DNA from: an uncultured Bacillota bacterium
GTDB lineage: Bacteria; Bacillota_I; Bacilli_A; RF39; UBA660
Direction: 5' to 3'
Length of the DNA stretch: 5,770 bases
Assembly: GCA_947383065.1 (NCBI GenBank)
Contig: CANDCB010000068.1
Coordinates: 1-5,770, forward strand
Position 1 is the stretch's first letter, and each line of letters begins with the position of its first letter. The translations under genes were made by a program, and so were the position numbers. This document shows, piece after piece, positions 1-5,770 of this stretch. Below the pieces are notes generated by a model. It made no database searches. It was not told the DNA's origin and worked only from the letters and a program-made list of their open reading frames with translations.

Positions 1-45
1 ACACAAGACGTCACACTCTTTCCCTACACGACGCTCTTCCGATCT
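1..45 (+). other. Illumina sequencing adapter left at the contig end (not genomic)
   Basis: Bases 13-45 match the complete 33-nt Illumina TruSeq read-1 adapter, beginning ACACTCTTTCCC and ending CTCTTCCGATCT. Bases 1-4 (ACAC) fit the end of the P5 flow-cell sequence. Bases 5-12 (AAGACGTC) sit exactly where the 8-nt i5 index belongs, so the whole stretch reads as P5 tail, index and read-1 adapter in the correct order. Real insert sequence starts at 46. This is synthetic DNA carried into the assembly by untrimmed reads that ran through a short insert, so position 1 is an artificial contig end. The match is from memory of the adapter sequence but is unambiguous. Confidence 0.98.
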
Positions 46-173
46 CTTATTTTCTTTTTTTTGATAAAGTTGATGATATTTTTATCATTAAAATTCTTAG
101 AAAGATATACTTTCTTTATGCTACTAAAATTTTCTCTTAGCTCATTAAATACATTCTTACCAAATACTTTCAT
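46..173 (-). CDS. rlmB: 23S rRNA (guanosine-2'-O)-methyltransferase RlmB, N-terminal fragment (3' end missing)
   Basis: Only the first 42 complete codons are present. They read MKVFGKNVFNELRENF, then a run around residues 19-42 containing KKVYLSKNF and a lysine-rich IIKFIKKK-like end. This resembles the start of the SpoU/TrmH substrate-binding domain, which in RlmB begins with an (I/V)xGKNxVxE-type motif and a KKxYL strand. The family 2'-O-methylates a conserved guanosine of 23S rRNA (G2251 in E. coli), using S-adenosylmethionine bound by a C-terminal knotted SPOUT domain that lies outside this sequence. The ATG overlaps the mrnC stop as ATGA, and AGGAG at 185-181 sits 7 nt upstream, so the two genes are translationally coupled; mrnC-rlmB is a common Bacillota pair. 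The gene is cut by the adapter at 45/46. Continuing in frame into the adapter gives a false TAG at 26-24, so a 49-residue 'complete' protein here would be chimeric. Another TrmH-family paralogue is possible, but the neighbourhood favours RlmB. Confidence 0.82.
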
Positions 174-538
174 TGCACATCTCCTACTATAAAATCCATT
201 ATTTCTTTAATACGATCAAATTTATTTTGAAAATATAATTTACCAATTAGAGCTTCTAGACCAGTTGCTAAACGATATGTAACGATATCAGCATGTTTTG
301 TTTTAGCTCCTTTAGCATTACGCCCCCATTTTATTATTTCTTTTTCTTCATCACTAAAAAAGTTTGCTTCCATTAAATGTTCTAGATGTTTTCTTTGACT
401 ATTAGCACTAACATATTTTAAGCTTTCTTTTTGGAGTTCACCCATTTTAGTTAGACCTTTTTTTATTAAAAATTCTCTTATATATTGTTCATATATAGTA
501 TCTCCCATATAAGCCATTACTAAAGGATTGTCACTCAT
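170..538 (-). CDS. mrnC: Mini-ribonuclease III (Mini-III, 23S rRNA maturation)
   Basis: This encodes a 122-residue protein made only of an RNase III catalytic domain, with no double-stranded-RNA-binding domain, as expected for Mini-III. In Bacillus subtilis this enzyme trims the paired ends of precursor 23S rRNA as a dimer in the cytoplasm. Visible family motifs are LVMAYMGDTIYE (residues 6-17, with the presumed catalytic Asp13 and Glu17), YVSANSQ (42-48), GRNAKG (72-77) and ADIVTYRLATGLEALIGKLY (83-102), the last holding the second acidic site at Glu95. Most Mini-III proteins are slightly longer (roughly 130-145 residues), so this one is compact, but no core motif is missing. An in-frame TTG at 553 would add five residues (MVVIS). 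I chose ATG 538 because a good ribosome binding site, GGTGGTGAT, lies just before it and inside that extension. The gene ends in TGA overlapping the rlmB ATG. In many Bacillota cysS precedes mrnC; here trxB does, behind a terminator, so mrnC-rlmB probably has its own promoter. Confidence 0.95.
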   Translation of the reverse strand: MSDNPLVMAYMGDTIYEQYIREFLIKKGLTKMGELQKESLKYVSANSQRKHLEHLMEANFFSDEEKEIIKWGRNAKGAKTKHADIVTYRLATGLEALIGKLYFQNKFDRIKEIMDFIVGDVQ

Positions 539-542
539 ACTA

Positions 543-551
543 ATCACCACC
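543..551 (-). promoter_or_regulatory. Ribosome binding site of mrnC, decides the start
   Basis: On the minus strand GGTGGTGAT matches the ideal GGAGGTGAT at 8 of 9 positions and ends 4 nt before ATG 538. The upstream TTG at 553 overlaps this site and has no comparable site of its own, which argues for the 122-residue form. Confidence 0.75.
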
Positions 552-598
552 AATAATTTATCACATATAGAAAAAAAAGCAAGGAAAAGCTATAGAAG

Positions 599-604
599 AT
601 TATA
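599..604 (-). promoter_or_regulatory. Candidate -10 box for mrnC-rlmB
   Basis: The minus strand reads TATAAT here, a perfect -10 hexamer. It would start transcription near 592, giving an untranslated leader of about 55 nt before ATG 538. The hexamer 17 nt upstream (627-622, TTATAT) is a poor -35 match. A second TATAAT at 675-670 also lacks a -35. In DNA this AT-rich such hexamers occur by chance, so the assignment is tentative. Confidence 0.3.
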
Positions 605-832
605 AAGGAAACAAGAAGTGAATATAAAAGAAAATCTTATTTCAAAAAAGAGTTATCTTTAGAAAAATTATTATAAGTTTTTCAAGTAGCTTTTTTTATT
701 ATTTAAAGTAAATTTTATATATTATTTTAATTATTTATTACTTTAATTTATTTTTTAAAAATATGTAAAGTTTTGGTTATTGAGCAATTTATGGAAGTTA
801 TTAGGAAGTTTTTTCTCTTTTGAAAACAAATG

Positions 833-858
833 AAAAAAGGAGAATATTTTTTCTCCTT
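833..858 (-). terminator. Rho-independent terminator of the lgt-trxB operon
   Basis: On the minus strand an 8-bp perfect stem, AAGGAGAA (858-851) paired with TTCTCCTT (844-837), closes a 6-nt loop (AAAATA). It runs into a U-run of about six residues (838-833, the first two still in the stem). It begins 3 nt after the trxB stop codon. The stem has three G-C pairs, which is strong for this local composition. There is no T-run on the opposite side, so it works only in the minus direction. Confidence 0.85.
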
Positions 859-861
859 ATG

Positions 862-1755
862 TTATTTATTAAGTTCATCAATTATATGAGAAGCAGCAAT
901 TGTTCCATCAGATACAGCAGTAGTTATTTGATAAATATCTTTTTTTACTATATCTCCAATAGCATATATTCCTTTTATTTTAGTTTCATAATTATTATCA
1001 ACAGTAATATATCCTTCTTTATCGGTAATATTAAGATGACTTACAAAATCAGTATTTGGAATAAAACCAATATAAGTAAATAAACCACTTATTTCTAAAT
1101 TTTGCCCATTATTTAAAATTATTTCTTTAATTTTATTATTTTCTTCTTTTATTTCTACTATACTTGCATTTTTTATAATAGTAATATTTTCTCTTGCTTC
1201 AATTTGCTTTATAGGAAGACCTGTTGTTCTAAAATTGTCTCGGCGATGTATTAGATAAACATGGTTGCAAATATTTGAAAGATATAGAGCTTCTTGTAAA
1301 GCACTATTGCCTCCACCAACAACAGCAACATCTTTATTTTTATAAAATGCACCATCACATAATGCACAATGACTAATACCATGACCTATTAATTTTTCTT
1401 CATTGGCTAATCCTAGGTTCCTAGGAGAACGACCTGTAGCAATAATTATATTTTTGGTTTTGTAAATTGAATCATTGGTGTATATTTCTTTTATTTCTCC
1501 TTCTTTGATAGAAGTTATTTTTTTATTTTCAATGTTAATATTTAAATCTTTTAGAGTATTATATAAATTCATTGCAAAATCTGGTCCAGTAGTATTATAA
1601 AGACCTGGATAATTTTCAATTTTATCGATGAAATTTAAATAACCACCAACCATAAGAGATTCAAAACATAAAACATTTAAGTTAGCTCTTTTAGCATAGA
1701 TAGCTGCGGAAACTCCAGATGGGCCTAAACCAATTATTATTAAATCATATATCAT
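862..1755 (-). CDS. trxB: Thioredoxin reductase (NADPH)
   Basis: This 297-residue cytoplasmic flavoprotein passes electrons from NADPH through FAD and a redox disulfide to thioredoxin. Domains in order: an N-terminal FAD Rossmann motif, GLGPSG (9-14); the redox-active CALC pair (Cys130, Cys133) followed by Asp134, as in the classic CATCD site; the NADP-binding motif GGGNSA (147-152); HRRDNFR (170-176), whose arginines recognise the NADPH 2'-phosphate; and the C-terminal FAD motif YAIGD (264-268). Intact GGGNSA and HRR motifs argue against the ferredoxin-dependent and other nucleotide-site-lacking relatives. Two positions differ from E. coli TrxB: the usual GGQL is GGYL (37-40), and the RQ pair near the flavin is YQ (275-276). 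The start is ATG 1755, with AAAAAGGA 8 nt upstream lying in the last codons of lgt. Only 4 nt separate the two genes, so they share a transcript. A terminator follows directly. Confidence 0.95.
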   Translation of the reverse strand: MIYDLIIIGLGPSGVSAAIYAKRANLNVLCFESLMVGGYLNFIDKIENYPGLYNTTGPDFAMNLYNTLKDLNINIENKKITSIKEGEIKEIYTNDSIYKTKNIIIATGRSPRNLGLANEEKLIGHGISHCALCDGAFYKNKDVAVVGGGNSALQEALYLSNICNHVYLIHRRDNFRTTGLPIKQIEARENITIIKNASIVEIKEENNKIKEIILNNGQNLEISGLFTYIGFIPNTDFVSHLNITDKEGYITVDNNYETKIKGIYAIGDIVKKDIYQITTAVSDGTIAASHIIDELNK

Positions 1756-1759
1756 TGTA

Positions 1760-2572
1760 TCAATCCTTTTTTAAATTACTAAAATCATAATATTTACCCT
1801 TTTTTAATTTTGTAAAACAAAGAAGTAAAAACAAGAATAACCCAATTATAAACATTATAATTGATATGAGTTGGGCTACTTTAAAATTAGCAAGCATTAA
1901 TGAATCTGTTCTAAGACTTTCAATAAAGAAACGACCTACACTATACCACATTAAATAAACGCAAGTAAGTTGACCTGTTTTTAATGATTTATAAAATTTT
2001 CTTATTAATATTAATATTAAAAAACCGATAAGACACCAAAGAGATTCATATAAAAAAGTAGGATGATAATAAATTCCATTAATTTGCATACCATTAATTA
2101 TAAAACTTGGTAAATGAAGGTTTTGTAAATTAGCAAGCGTTGTAGCTGGGCCATGAGCTTCACCATTAAAAAAGTTTCCCCAACGACCTATAGCTTGAGC
2201 TAATATAAGTGATGGTACAACTAAATCACACATTCTTAAAGGTGATACTTTTTTTATTTTACAAAAAAATATTAAAGTTATTAATCCAGCAATAATTCCA
2301 CCATGAATGGCTAAACCACCATTCCATATTTTAAAAATATCTAATAAATTATCTTTGTAAAGATTAAAGTTAAAAATACAATAGTATAAACGTGCACCTA
2401 TAATACCAAATATAACAATCCAAAAGCCTAAATCGAAGACAAAATCTTTTGGCAAGTTAAATTTTTTTCCTTCTTTTTCAGCTAAGGCAAAACCAATAAT
2501 AATACCGATAAGGATTAAAACAGAATACCATTTAAGGCTGAAATTACCAATACTAAAAATCTCTGGATTCAT
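1760..2572 (-). CDS. lgt: Phosphatidylglycerol--prolipoprotein diacylglyceryl transferase
   Basis: This 270-residue membrane enzyme transfers diacylglycerol from phosphatidylglycerol to the lipobox cysteine of prelipoproteins, the first step of lipoprotein maturation. Family motifs visible are GARLYY (59-64), NGGLAIHGG (84-92, with the essential-type His90), the Lgt signature GRWGNFFNGEAHG (129-141, with Arg130, Asn133, Asn136 and Glu138), HPTFLYES (170-177) and RFFIESLR (204-211, with the conserved Arg211). Seven hydrophobic segments can be drawn, near residues 12-31, 44-67, 87-106, 114-134, 175-193, 192-209 (poorly resolved from the previous one) and 222-243. A lysine-rich tail probably lies in the cytoplasm. 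An in-frame TTG at 2593 would add seven residues; I prefer ATG 2572 because the AAGAGGAG site lies within that extension at proper spacing. The TGA stop is 4 nt before trxB. Lgt near uvrA and trxB is a familiar Bacillota arrangement. Confidence 0.96.
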   Translation of the reverse strand: MNPEIFSIGNFSLKWYSVLILIGIIIGFALAEKEGKKFNLPKDFVFDLGFWIVIFGIIGARLYYCIFNFNLYKDNLLDIFKIWNGGLAIHGGIIAGLITLIFFCKIKKVSPLRMCDLVVPSLILAQAIGRWGNFFNGEAHGPATTLANLQNLHLPSFIINGMQINGIYYHPTFLYESLWCLIGFLILILIRKFYKSLKTGQLTCVYLMWYSVGRFFIESLRTDSLMLANFKVAQLISIIMFIIGLFLFLLLCFTKLKKGKYYDFSNLKKD

Positions 2573-2577
2573 AAATT

Positions 2578-2585
2578 CTCCTCTT
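2578..2585 (-). promoter_or_regulatory. Ribosome binding site of lgt, decides the start
   Basis: AAGAGGAG on the minus strand ends 5 nt before ATG 2572. The alternative TTG at 2593 has no purine-rich site upstream, so the seven-residue extension is unlikely to be translated. Confidence 0.85.
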
Positions 2586-2641
2586 AAATTCAAACATTTA
2601 ATTCTTTCTTTTTATTTTGTATCTTTTATATAATAATATAT

Positions 2642-2650
2642 ATTATAACA
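2642..2650 (-). promoter_or_regulatory. Extended -10 promoter of lgt-trxB
   Basis: The minus strand reads TGTTATAAT, a perfect TGnTATAAT extended -10 element. No convincing -35 is seen 16-18 nt upstream, as is common for extended -10 promoters. Transcription would begin near 2635, giving a leader of about 60 nt before ATG 2572. The element overlaps a 14-nt perfect A/T palindrome, ATAATATATATTAT (2633-2646). This may only reflect composition, though it sits where a repressor could act. No strong terminator separates it from the upstream uvrA unit, so read-through may also feed lgt. Confidence 0.55.
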
Positions 2651-2739
2651 TATATGTGGAGACTTAATACTTAATAATTTTTTTATTATTTTGTAAAAAA
2701 TTTATATAAAATAAATTAATAGTTTTCATTTAGTTAGTT

Positions 2740-3105
2740 TTATAACTCTTTTAAAAGCTCTACTAATTCCATAAAATTTTTGGGGAAACTAAGTGCTCCA
2801 CTTTTATGATAATAAGTTTCATATTCGTCATAAAAAGCTAGACGCCATTTTAAGGACATTGGTTTATGATCTTTAGTTTTGTCTGGCCAATAATCAAATT
2901 CATCTAAATTTTCATAACTCCATACAATATTATTTATTTTTTCTTGTTGTTTGGATGTTATTTGATATTCTTTTAACTCACCATTAACATCAATTACTTG
3001 GGCTTCTAAATTAATTATAATGTAATTCATATCAAAATATTCTAATTCAATCCTTTTGATACGAGGCTTTTTTTTATTCATTTTGGTTACTTCTAATTCT
3101 GTCAT
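2740..3105 (-). CDS. Uncharacterised 121-residue protein coupled to uvrA
   Basis: I do not recognise this protein and assign no function. It is a soluble-looking 121-residue protein with no signal peptide, membrane segment or cysteine. The N-terminus is basic (NKKKPRIKRIELEYF, residues 10-24). A probable beta strand follows (MNYIIINLEAQVIDVNG, 26-42), then a central part rich in aromatic and charged residues with a distinctive block, DYWPDKTKDHKPMSLKWRL (71-89), AFYDEYETYYHKSGA (90-104) and a short leucine-rich C-terminal helix. Clusters of Trp, Asp, His and Lys around 71-104 look constrained, as in a conserved family. The start is ATG 3105, with TAGGAG 6 nt upstream; the TAG of that site is itself the uvrA stop codon. 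Stop-to-start spacing is 9 nt, so translation is tied to uvrA. Met9 is an alternative start but lacks a binding site. That this is a real gene is well supported; a repair role is suggested only by position. Confidence 0.85.
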   Translation of the reverse strand: MTELEVTKMNKKKPRIKRIELEYFDMNYIIINLEAQVIDVNGELKEYQITSKQQEKINNIVWSYENLDEFDYWPDKTKDHKPMSLKWRLAFYDEYETYYHKSGALSFPKNFMELVELLKEL

Positions 3106-3114
3106 TTTATTCTC

Positions 3115-5770
3115 CTATAAGTATTTTTTTAAGAATTGACCTGTATAGCTATCATTATTTTTGGCTATTTCCTCTGGTGTTCCTGTGGCAACAATTTCGC
3201 CACCACCAGTTCCGCCTTCTGGTCCTAAGTCGATAATATAATCAGCCACTTTAATAACATCTAAGTTATGTTCAATAACAATTACAGTATCCCCATTATC
3301 AACAATACGATTTAGAATAATAAGTAACTTTTTTATATCATCTACATGAAGACCGGTTGTTGGTTCATCTAAGATGAAAACACTTTTACCCGTAGCTTTT
3401 TTTTGTAATTCTTTTGCTAATTTAACTCGACCTGCTTCTCCCCCTGAAAGTGTTGGAGCAGATTGACCAAGTTCAATATATGATAATCCAACATCCATCA
3501 TTACTTGAATTTTGTTTTTTACTTTGGGAATATTATCAAAAAATTCTAAGGCTTCGGAAACACGCATATGTAAAACATCGGAGATATTTTTATCTTTAAA
3601 TTTGACATCCAATGTTTCTCTATTATACCTTGTCCCTTTACAAATTTCACAAGGAACATAAACATCAGGAAGAAAATTCATTTCTATTTTTTTTACGCCG
3701 TCACCCCAGCAGGCTTCACAACGACCACCTTTTACGTTAAAAGAAAATCTGTTTTTACCATAACCGCGTATTTTTGATTCTTTCATATTGGCGAAGACAT
3801 CTCTTATATCGTCAAAAACACCAACATATGTAGCTGGATTACTACGAGGAGTACGTCCTATTGGGTCTTGGGTAATATGAACTACTTTATCAATATTTTC
3901 TAGGCCTTTTATTTCTTTGCAATCGCCAACTATTGTTTTAGATTTATAGACTTTTTTAGTTAAAGCATTATATAAAATGTCATTAACAAGTGTTGATTTA
4001 CCACTACCAGATACACCTGTAACACAGATGAATTTACCCAAAGGAAATTTTACATTGATTTTTTTCAAATTATGCTCTTTAGCACCTTTTATTTCTATAA
4101 AAAGGCCATTGCCTTTACGACGTTTTTTTGGAACTTCAATTTTTTCTTGGCCAGTCAAATATTTGCCAGTTAAGGAATTAGGATTTTCCATAACACTTTT
4201 AGGGGTTCCAGCGGCCATAATACGTCCACCGTTTACTCCTGCACCAGGTCCGACATCAACTAGATAATCGGCTGCTAACATTGTATCTGTATCATGTTCA
4301 ACAACAATTAAAGTATTACCTAAATCGCGCATTTCTTTCATTGAGGCAATTAGTTTTTCGTTATCGCGTTGATGTAAACCAATACTTGGTTCGTCTAAAA
4401 CATATAATACGCCTGATAGCTTACTACCAATTTGTGTAGCTAGGCGAATACGTTGAGCTTCACCACCTGATAACGTTCCAGCAGCACGGTTTAAAGTAAT
4501 ATATCCAAGACCTACATTGTTTAAAAATTCTAAACGATTACAGATTTCTTTAACTAGTAATTCACTAATTGTTTGTTGTTCTTTTGTTAGTTTTAAATTA
4601 GTCATAAATTTATAGAGTTCGGATATACTTAGTGCTGTCATATCATAAATATTCTTTTTATTTATAAAAACATTTAGTACTTCTTTTTTTAATCTTGTTC
4701 CGTGACAAAGAGAACACTCTGTTTCGGTCATAAAACTTTCAATCCATTCGCGAACCCAACCAGCAGTCGTTTCTATATGGCGTCTTTCAAGATTGTTGAT
4801 GATTCCTTCAAAAAAATCACTTTTTGTTCTTATATTTCCGTTTTTAGAAACATATTTAAAATCCATAACTTCTGTTGTCCCATAAAGAATTTTATTAAGT
4901 TTTTCTTCACTTATATTTTTAATTGGCATATCTAAATCGATATCGTAATAGTCTGCTACAGTACTAACTTCAGTAAATGTTGTATTTTGGTCTTCTGAAA
5001 GGGTAACTATTCCTCCTTCTCTTATACTTTTATTAGGATTAGGAATTAATAGTTCTTTAGCTATTTTCATTTTTAAACCAAGACCATTACACTCTGGACA
5101 AGCTCCCCACGGAGAATTAAAGGAAAACATTCTCGTTTCTAATTCAGGAATAGAATAGTTACATTTTATACATGCATAATTTTCGCTCATTAAAAATTCT
5201 TCGCCACCAATGACATTGAACAAGACCATACCATTAGCAAGTTTAGTACTATTTTCAATAGATTCAAAAATACGAGAACGATCTTCTTCACGAACGACAA
5301 TTCTATCAACTATAACTTCTATATAATCTTTTTTGTTTTTTTCTAATTTAATATCTTCTAGGAGGTCTCTTACTTCCCCATTTACTCGTACTCTACTATA
5401 TCCTTTGGCACGTAAATCTTCAAGTATTTGAGCATGAGCTCCTTTTTCACCACGGACTACAGGAGCCATAATTTCGATTTTAGTACCTGATGGTAAATCT
5501 AGTATTTTATTAGTCATTTCTTCAATACTTTGACTTTTAATCGGCTCGTGATGATTTGGACAATATGGAACACCGATACGAGCAAATAATAATCTTAAAT
5601 AATCATATATTTCTGTAACAGTTCCAACTGTACTTCGAGGGTTATTGTTGGTACTTTTTTGGTCAATGCTAATACTAGGACTCAATCCTTCAATGGAATC
5701 GACGTCTGGTTTACTAGATCCACCAAGAAATTGTCTGGCATATGCTGATAAACTCTCGACATATCTTCTT
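3115..5770 (-). CDS. uvrA: Excinuclease ABC subunit A, 5' end beyond the window
   Basis: UvrA is the damage-sensing ATPase dimer that loads UvrB in nucleotide excision repair. The visible part is 884 residues. The frame stays open to the window edge, starting RRYVESLSAYARQFLG at 5769, so about 50 N-terminal residues, including the first Walker A motif, lie outside. In fragment numbering: SPSISIDQKSTNNNPRSTVG (30-49); a zinc module with Cys200, Cys203, Cys224 and Cys227; a CSLC pair (352-355); ABC signature I LSGGEAQR (433-440) with Walker B YVLDEP (456-461); Walker A II GVSGSGKST (585-593); the C-terminal zinc finger Cys684, Cys687, Cys707 and Cys710; and signature II LSGGEAGR (774-781) with Walker B FILDEP (798-803) and IEH (832-834). 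Gly779-780 region: the usual Gln of LSGGEAQR in the second signature is Gly here (codon GGT at 3432-3430). The TTG at 5685 is internal, not a start. The stop TAG forms part of the next gene's ribosome binding site. Confidence 0.97.
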   Translation of the reverse strand, partial: RRYVESLSAYARQFLGGSSKPDVDSIEGLSPSISIDQKSTNNNPRSTVGTVTEIYDYLRLLFARIGVPYCPNHHEPIKSQSIEEMTNKILDLPSGTKIEIMAPVVRGEKGAHAQILEDLRAKGYSRVRVNGEVRDLLEDIKLEKNKKDYIEVIVDRIVVREEDRSRIFESIENSTKLANGMVLFNVIGGEEFLMSENYACIKCNYSIPELETRMFSFNSPWGACPECNGLGLKMKIAKELLIPNPNKSIREGGIVTLSEDQNTTFTEVSTVADYYDIDLDMPIKNISEEKLNKILYGTTEVMDFKYVSKNGNIRTKSDFFEGIINNLERRHIETTAGWVREWIESFMTETECSLCHGTRLKKEVLNVFINKKNIYDMTALSISELYKFMTNLKLTKEQQTISELLVKEICNRLEFLNNVGLGYITLNRAAGTLSGGEAQRIRLATQIGSKLSGVLYVLDEPSIGLHQRDNEKLIASMKEMRDLGNTLIVVEHDTDTMLAADYLVDVGPGAGVNGGRIMAAGTPKSVMENPNSLTGKYLTGQEKIEVPKKRRKGNGLFIEIKGAKEHNLKKINVKFPLGKFICVTGVSGSGKSTLVNDILYNALTKKVYKSKTIVGDCKEIKGLENIDKVVHITQDPIGRTPRSNPATYVGVFDDIRDVFANMKESKIRGYGKNRFSFNVKGGRCEACWGDGVKKIEMNFLPDVYVPCEICKGTRYNRETLDVKFKDKNISDVLHMRVSEALEFFDNIPKVKNKIQVMMDVGLSYIELGQSAPTLSGGEAGRVKLAKELQKKATGKSVFILDEPTTGLHVDDIKKLLIILNRIVDNGDTVIVIEHNLDVIKVADYIIDLGPEGGTGGGEIVATGTPEEIAKNNDSYTGQFLKKYL

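Larger units (their letters stand above)
539..832. other. AT-rich intergenic stretch between trxB and mrnC, no gene seen
   Basis: This gap of roughly 300 nt lies between the trxB terminator and the mrnC start. It is almost entirely A/T, with long A and T runs and frequent stops in all frames, and I found no coding sequence, tRNA-like fold or recognisable riboswitch or T-box. Small structures noted are a 9-nt inverted repeat TTAAAGTAA/TTACTTTAA (703-711 and 738-746, 26-nt spacer) and a direct repeat GGAAGTT (793-799 and 804-810). Both could arise by chance in such composition. It must hold the promoter for mrnC-rlmB if the upstream terminator is efficient. Confidence 0.7.

Noticed and set aside
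1..12. Bases 1-12 as genomic sequence or part of a gene
   Set aside because: ACAC plus eight bases immediately before the read-1 adapter is exactly the layout of the P5 end plus i5 index.
703..746. Inverted repeat TTAAAGTAA/TTACTTTAA
   Set aside because: It has a 26-nt spacer and only one G-C pair per stem, with no adjacent gene-like or mobile-element feature; probably chance.
820..1083. Plus-strand open frame of 87 codons
   Set aside because: It lies antisense over the 3' end of trxB and its terminator, is dominated by Ile, Ser, Asn and Phe from AT-rich reverse reading, and shows no family motif.
2695..2717. Hairpin after the 121-residue gene (AATTTAT/ATAAATT with a short U-run on the minus strand)
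   Set aside because: The 7-bp stem has no G-C pair and only four U residues follow outside it. In this composition such hairpins are expected by chance and would be a weak terminator.
3977..4267. Plus-strand open frame of 96 codons
   Set aside because: It is antisense to the conserved Walker A and linker region of uvrA, where the minus frame is unquestionably coding.
4702..4935. Plus-strand open frame of 77 codons
   Set aside because: It is antisense to uvrA, has no ribosome binding site of note, and its composition is that of a shadow.
5683..5685. TTG as the start of a shorter uvrA
   Set aside because: The same frame continues upstream to the window edge with residues typical of UvrA (RRYVESLSAYARQFLG and KPDVDSIEG), so the TTG is an internal leucine.
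46..5770. A hidden novel system (defence cluster, transposon, CRISPR, retron or toxin-antitoxin)
   Set aside because: Every gene but one is a recognisable housekeeping protein, and I found no repeat array, transposase, reverse transcriptase or terminal inverted repeats. The single unknown protein alone does not make a system.

Overview
The window carries six genes, all read on the minus strand, in an extremely AT-rich stretch from a low-GC Gram-positive bacterium (Bacillota). The assignment rests on three things: the mini-ribonuclease III gene (mrnC) overlapping rlmB, an arrangement typical of Bacillota and relatives; the uvrA, lgt, trxB order; and strong AGGAG-type ribosome binding sites. 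TGA is used as a stop (mrnC, lgt) and tryptophan is TGG, so the standard bacterial code applies. Code-4 Mycoplasma and Spiroplasma are therefore excluded. A gut-type Bacilli or Erysipelotrichia-like lineage is a reasonable guess but is not proven by the sequence.

Layout in the direction of transcription (from high to low coordinates): uvrA, lacking its 5' end (5770-3115); an unrecognised 121-residue protein translated in close coupling with it (3105-2740); a 167-nt gap with an extended -10 promoter; lgt (2572-1760) and trxB (1755-862), 4 nt apart and forming an operon closed by a clear Rho-independent terminator (858-833); an approximately 320-nt AT-rich gap with no gene; mrnC (538-170); and the 5' end of rlmB (173-46), which overlaps mrnC by 4 nt.

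Bases 1-45 are not genomic. They are the end of an Illumina P5 adapter, an 8-nt index and the complete TruSeq read-1 adapter. Position 1 is therefore an untrimmed contig end, and the rlmB fragment is cut there. Read through into the adapter, rlmB gains a false stop codon.

The functions are housekeeping: nucleotide excision repair (UvrA), lipoprotein lipidation (Lgt), thiol redox balance (TrxB), and 23S rRNA end maturation and 2'-O-methylation (MrnC, RlmB). I see no defence system, mobile element, CRISPR array or RNA gene. The points most worth checking are the adapter artefact, the uncharacterised uvrA-linked protein, an unusual residue next to the second ABC signature of UvrA, and two altered FAD-site positions in TrxB.
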